From an uncultured Alphaproteobacteria bacterium (GTDB taxonomy: Bacteria > Pseudomonadota > Alphaproteobacteria > CAAHEQ01 > UBA3637): 43,454 nt of DNA. The translations under genes and the position numbers were made by a program. Every line of letters starts with the position of its first letter. Position 1 is the stretch's first letter. The stretch lies in NCBI GenBank assembly GCA_937935995.1, contig CALGXF010000062.1, positions 1 through 43,454 on the forward strand, written 5' to 3'. Below the pieces are notes generated by a model. That model worked only from the letters and a program-made list of their open reading frames with translations, made no database searches and had not been told where the DNA came from. Positions 40,640-43,454 of this stretch are shown here, piece by piece.

Positions 40640-42142
40640 CTATACCCCCAATTCTTTTAAATATTCCTGCATTTGGGCTTGAACATCTTGTAATTGATTT
40701 TCTAAATCGGTAATTTCGGCTTTAACGGTGGTCAAATCAATTTCTTCCTCTTCCTCAAAAGTATCAACATAGCGCGGAATATTAAGATTAAAGTCATTTT
40801 CTTTAATCTCATCTAAACTTGCCAGATGAGAAAACTTCTCAATTTCTTTGCGATTTTTATAGGTATCAAGTATCTTGTTGATATGTTCCGGCTCAAGTAT
40901 ATTCTGATTTTTTCCCGGTTTATATTCTTTGCTAGCATCGATAAACAAGATATCTTTACGATTTTCGTTGCTACCACCGTGTTCGCGACTTTTATCAAAA
41001 ATCAAAATCGCAACCGGAATGCCAGTTGTTTGGAATAATCCGGCAGGTAAACCAATTACGGCGTCAAGCAAATTTTCCTCAATAAGTGCTTGGCGAATTC
41101 TACCTTCTGAACTGCCGCGAAACAAGACACCATGAGGGACAATAACCGTTACACGTCCGGATTTTGGTTTTGCTGTTGCGATCATGTGTGAAATAAACGC
41201 ATAGTCACCTTTACTTGCTGGGGGCATACCTCTATCAAAACGACCGTAAATATCATTTTCCAGGTGCTTTTCGCCCCATTTATCCAATGAAAACGGAGGA
41301 TTTGCAACAATGACATTAAATTGCATCAAATGATCATTCTCTTTCAGTAACGGATTGTTTAATGTATCACCCCATTCAATGCGAGCAGAATCTTGCCCAT
41401 GTAAAAACATATTCATGCGTGCAAGGTTATAGGTTGAACCTGTTTTTTCCTGCCCGTAAAGGGCGTAATCTTTTGAACCTTGAGAAGAAACTTCTTCTCC
41501 CGCTAACAGCAATAACCCCCCGGAACCACAAGTAGGATCACAAATTCTATCCCCCGGCTTGGGTTGAGCCAGTTTTGCAAGTAATAATGATAGAATTTTG
41601 GGTGTATAAAATTCCCCGGCCTTTTTACCGGCTTCAGAGCCAAAGCGTTCAATCAAATACATATAGGCATTTCCAAGCAAATCGCCTTCAACATCTGATA
41701 AATCAACTCGATTAAAGTCTGTAATAAGATCTCTAATCATTTTATTACGTTGGCTTGTCTGCCCTAAAATAGCTTCAGAGTTAAAATCAACGGTGAAAAT
41801 ACCTTTCAAGTGCGTTTCGTTAGCATCTTCAATCTTGTGAAGAGCTTTATTAATAAGTTCTCCGATATTATCCGCGTCCTGTTGCTTATAGATATCATAA
41901 AAACTTGTACCATCGGGTAATACAAAGCGAGCATTTTTAAGACGCAATTCGATACGTGCTTTATCATCTCCATATTGTTCTTGGAGTTTTTTTATCTCTG
42001 CCTGCTTGATGTCGCTCATATATTTGTAAAATAAAAAGGCTAAAATATAGTCCTTAAACATACTGGCATCTACCGTTCCTCTGGTGGAGTCCGCAGCATT
42101 CCATAATAGTTTATTTAATTCATCTTGCGTGATTTTAGCCAT
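40640..42142 (-). CDS. hsdM: Type I restriction modification methyltransferase, M subunit
   Basis: 500 residues. It transfers a methyl group from S-adenosylmethionine to adenine N6. Seen in order: N-terminal helical domain (TQDELNKLLWNAADSTRGTV), EFYTP (177-181), SAM-binding DPTCGSGG (202-209), and the catalytic NPPF (281-284, NVIVANPPFSLDKWG). The C-terminal helices contact HsdS. It follows the single-TRD S gene by three bases. Type I assignment is sure; the subtype was not determined. Confidence 0.97.
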   Translation of the reverse strand: MAKITQDELNKLLWNAADSTRGTVDASMFKDYILAFLFYKYMSDIKQAEIKKLQEQYGDDKARIELRLKNARFVLPDGTSFYDIYKQQDADNIGELINKALHKIEDANETHLKGIFTVDFNSEAILGQTSQRNKMIRDLITDFNRVDLSDVEGDLLGNAYMYLIERFGSEAGKKAGEFYTPKILSLLLAKLAQPKPGDRICDPTCGSGGLLLLAGEEVSSQGSKDYALYGQEKTGSTYNLARMNMFLHGQDSARIEWGDTLNNPLLKENDHLMQFNVIVANPPFSLDKWGEKHLENDIYGRFDRGMPPASKGDYAFISHMIATAKPKSGRVTVIVPHGVLFRGSSEGRIRQALIEENLLDAVIGLPAGLFQTTGIPVAILIFDKSREHGGSNENRKDILFIDASKEYKPGKNQNILEPEHINKILDTYKNRKEIEKFSHLASLDEIKENDFNLNIPRYVDTFEEEEEIDLTTVKAEITDLENQLQDVQAQMQEYLKELGV

Positions 42143-42145
42143 TTT

Positions 42146-42709
42146 TTACTCCTTAATCGTTTGACTTAAAATTGAGTTAAGCATATTTTTTCGTTTTCGC
42201 TTTATATTGTCCATTATATTCAATTCTCGTTCATAAAGCAAAAAGAGGTCAATGATTTGCTTTTGTTTATCTATAGGAACGAGAGGGATTTCAACTTGAT
42301 CAAGTTCTGATCGAATTATAGATTGAACACCTGCAGAATTTTGGCGCTCAAATAACGCTTTTTGTCCCTCGTTTGAATTTAAAAATATGGCAACATATTC
42401 CGGTAAAAATATTTTTTCTTTTATTGTAAGAATAAAAAAAACGCCAGATGCGATACATCTTTCCTTGCTCTTGAATACGGAGGCCTTGTAGGTTCCCCGA
42501 TTTGAGAGCAGAACATCGCCAAATCTTAAAAAGTGGGTTGGTTTGATTTTTTTATCAGAAATAGAAAGGCACGAGGACACATCATCAAGATATATATTGG
42601 AAACATCTTTGAATTGTATGACAGGTAATTCACCTGCAATTGTTTTAGAGAGTCCTTCTCGAAAACTAAATCCTGCACGAATATCTGCGATATTTGTTAA
42701 CTTAACCAT
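42146..42709 (-). CDS. Single-TRD specificity-type protein (half HsdS)
   Basis: 187 residues. It contains one target-recognition domain (MVKLTNIADIRAGFSFREG start, LPVIQFKDVSNIY, LRFGDVLLSNRG, NSAGVQSIIRSELDQVEIPL) and one conserved helix (PIDKQKQIIDLFLLYEREL). This is about half of the two-TRD HsdS at 36504. Half-size S proteins can act as dimers. It is the first gene of the operon, right behind a strong promoter (42733-42761), with RBS AAGGATTC. The operon thus carries two S-type genes, so two specificities or an exchange partner are possible. Confidence 0.85.
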   Translation of the reverse strand: MVKLTNIADIRAGFSFREGLSKTIAGELPVIQFKDVSNIYLDDVSSCLSISDKKIKPTHFLRFGDVLLSNRGTYKASVFKSKERCIASGVFFILTIKEKIFLPEYVAIFLNSNEGQKALFERQNSAGVQSIIRSELDQVEIPLVPIDKQKQIIDLFLLYERELNIMDNIKRKRKNMLNSILSQTIKE

Positions 42710-42732
42710 GTCGAATCCTTGCTACTACAAAA

Positions 42733-42761
42733 ATTATAAACAAAAGATGTGACAAAGTCAA
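42733..42761 (-). promoter_or_regulatory. Promoter of the nine-gene RM operon
   Basis: -35 TTGACT (42761-42756), 17-base spacer, -10 TATAAT (42738-42733) on the minus strand, 24 bases before the first ATG. No other strong promoter is seen inside the operon. Confidence 0.85.
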
Positions 42762-43027
42762 TATGCAATAATCGTTTTTGTGCTATTTTTTATAAAATTT
42801 TTTGCAGTAATTTGTTTTGTGGTGGTTGTTGGAGGGGAAGGATAGTATATAAAAAAGTAAGTTTGATGCGAATCTTGCACTACGACCGATTGGTCAAGAA
42901 TAGACATATGTTCAGATAAACCTAAATACGTCGGCAGTCTCTCTCCAATGAGCAAAACTGTTAACCATTCCAAAATAGTTCTGTTTCAAAGGCTTAGTTG
43001 CTCTTCTGTTAGTAGATTTTTATTCAT
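42758..43027 (-). pseudogene. Possible decayed gene at the island's right edge
   Basis: From an ATG at 43027 the frame reads MNKNLLTEEQLSL, a TGA, then NRTILEWLTVLLIGERLPTY and so on to about 42758. The composition looks protein-like, but there is an internal stop, no RBS and no family. It may be a remnant of an island gene, or chance. The promoter of the RM operon lies at its 3' end. Confidence 0.25.
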
Positions 43028-43056
43028 GAAGGCAATTTTTTGCAAACTTTTTGTAT

Positions 43057-43454
43057 TGGTCGGAGCAGCGGGATTTATTCGCTGCCGCTCACCCACTCGC
43101 TGCGCTTGGGGCTTTGAAAGCCTCAACATTACCTTGCCGCTTTATCGGCGTTCTTTCGCCCGCCTGCGACTGCGGTCGAACCCACTTCTTCGTGGGTTCA
43201 ATCCCCGCAGACACAATAAAAAAAGGACGGCACACGGCCATCCTTTCTTTATTGGTCGGAGCAGCGGGATTTATTCGCTGTCGCTCACCCACTCGCTGCG
43301 CTTGGGGCTGTTTCGGCTTGAAAGCCTCAACATTACCTTGTCGCTTTATCGGCGTTCTTTCGCCCGCCTGCGACTGCGGTCGAACCCACTTTCTCGTGAG
43401 TTCAATCCCCGCAGACACAATAAAAAAAGGACGGCACACGGCCATCCTTTCTTT
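43057..43454 (-). repeat. Two tandem tRNA-Pro tail repeats (period about 196-204 bp)
   Basis: TGGTCGGAGCAGCGGGATTT (the complement of a tRNA 3' end, AATCCCGCTGCTCCGACCA) occurs at 43057-43076 and from 43253. The CGACCA end with discriminator A fits tRNA-Pro. A third copy, probably the real tRNA gene, is expected from about 43457, just outside the window. Each unit also has a terminator hairpin on the minus strand (GGATGGC...GCCGTCC then T7), a GAACCCAC/GTGGGTTC or GTGAGTTC hairpin, and a 10-base insertion (GTTTCGGCTT) in the second unit. The long open frame across both units is read as an artefact. Confidence 0.85.

Larger units (their letters stand above)
24778..43056. mobile_element. Accessory defence island at a tRNA-Pro tail-repeat array
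   Basis: The 18 kb between the left scar and the right array is more AT-rich in its coding sequence (many ATA/TTA/AAA codons) than the backbone. It is full of defence-type genes plus two decayed genes (Nudix, Fic). Both ends carry the same repeat in the same orientation. No integrase, transposase or terminal inverted repeat was found, so the mechanism of entry is open. The exact borders are inferred. Confidence 0.55.

Noticed and set aside
42758..43027. Reading the TGA in the right-edge frame as Trp
   Set aside because: TGA acts as a normal stop elsewhere in the window (for example the S66 gene), and the frame has no RBS or known family.
43089..43445. A 118-codon basic open frame across the tRNA-Pro repeats, reminiscent of the Tpr protein of E. 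coli tyrT
   Set aside because: It runs through the terminator and tRNA copies and has no RBS; the likeness to Tpr is only in being basic and repeat-borne. Noted as a coincidence until translation is shown.
43057..43454. CRISPR-like array
   Set aside because: The units are ~200 bp, adjacent and few, with no spacers and no cas genes; they are tRNA-tail repeats.

Overview
This window looks like a piece of an uncultured, fairly AT-rich alphaproteobacterial chromosome. The lineage call is inference from gene content: a DUF3126 gene, an alphaproteobacterial-type ribosomal protein S4, SufE, and a pilin-like Cys-rich surface protein of a kind I associate with gut alphaproteobacteria. No rRNA is present to confirm it. 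The window starts inside a run of G and ends a few bases before what is predicted to be a tRNA-Pro gene.

Positions 1-24.76 kb are chromosomal backbone. In order they carry: an ankyrin protein behind a poly-G promoter; rubrerythrin; a DUF3943 membrane protein; tRNA-His with tail repeats; a large ankyrin-containing protein; an HD-domain protein; tRNA-Glu with two tandem tail repeats; phospholipid synthesis (psd-pssA); two secreted proteins and a TrmJ-like tRNA methyltransferase; tRNA-Thr; metA with a secreted HExxH protein; xth; dusA; DUF3126; a secreted protein and sufE; a second poly-G promoter in front of a frameshifted prepilin-like Cys-rich protein; then infA, a degenerate MraY/WecA-like membrane protein and uvrB; a second pilin-like protein; rpsD; alanine racemase; and a small acidic protein.

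Positions 24.78-43.05 kb are an AT-richer accessory island lying between a broken copy of the tRNA-Pro tail repeat (24778-24854) and two intact copies (43057-43454). It holds a peptidase-S66 gene followed by a dead Nudix gene, a dead Fic gene, a low-molecular-weight tyrosine phosphatase, a DUF2075 helicase/nuclease, a GIY-YIG protein, and a nine-gene type I restriction-modification operon read leftwards from a strong promoter at 42733-42761. The operon order is single-TRD S, hsdM, fic, OLD-type ATPase/TOPRIM nuclease, two-TRD hsdS, two HEPN/DUF5677-like proteins, hsdR, and a YgjP-type metallopeptidase. No integrase or transposase is visible.

The most unusual signals are: (1) two promoters of identical geometry, each with a 12-G tract followed by exactly five bases and then the -10 hexamer, which look like ON/OFF phase-variation switches; (2) tandem repeats, each carrying the last ~17-25 nt of the neighbouring tRNA, downstream of three of the four tRNA loci, resembling the rtT repeats of E. 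coli tyrT; and (3) a defence island apparently inserted into one of those tail arrays.
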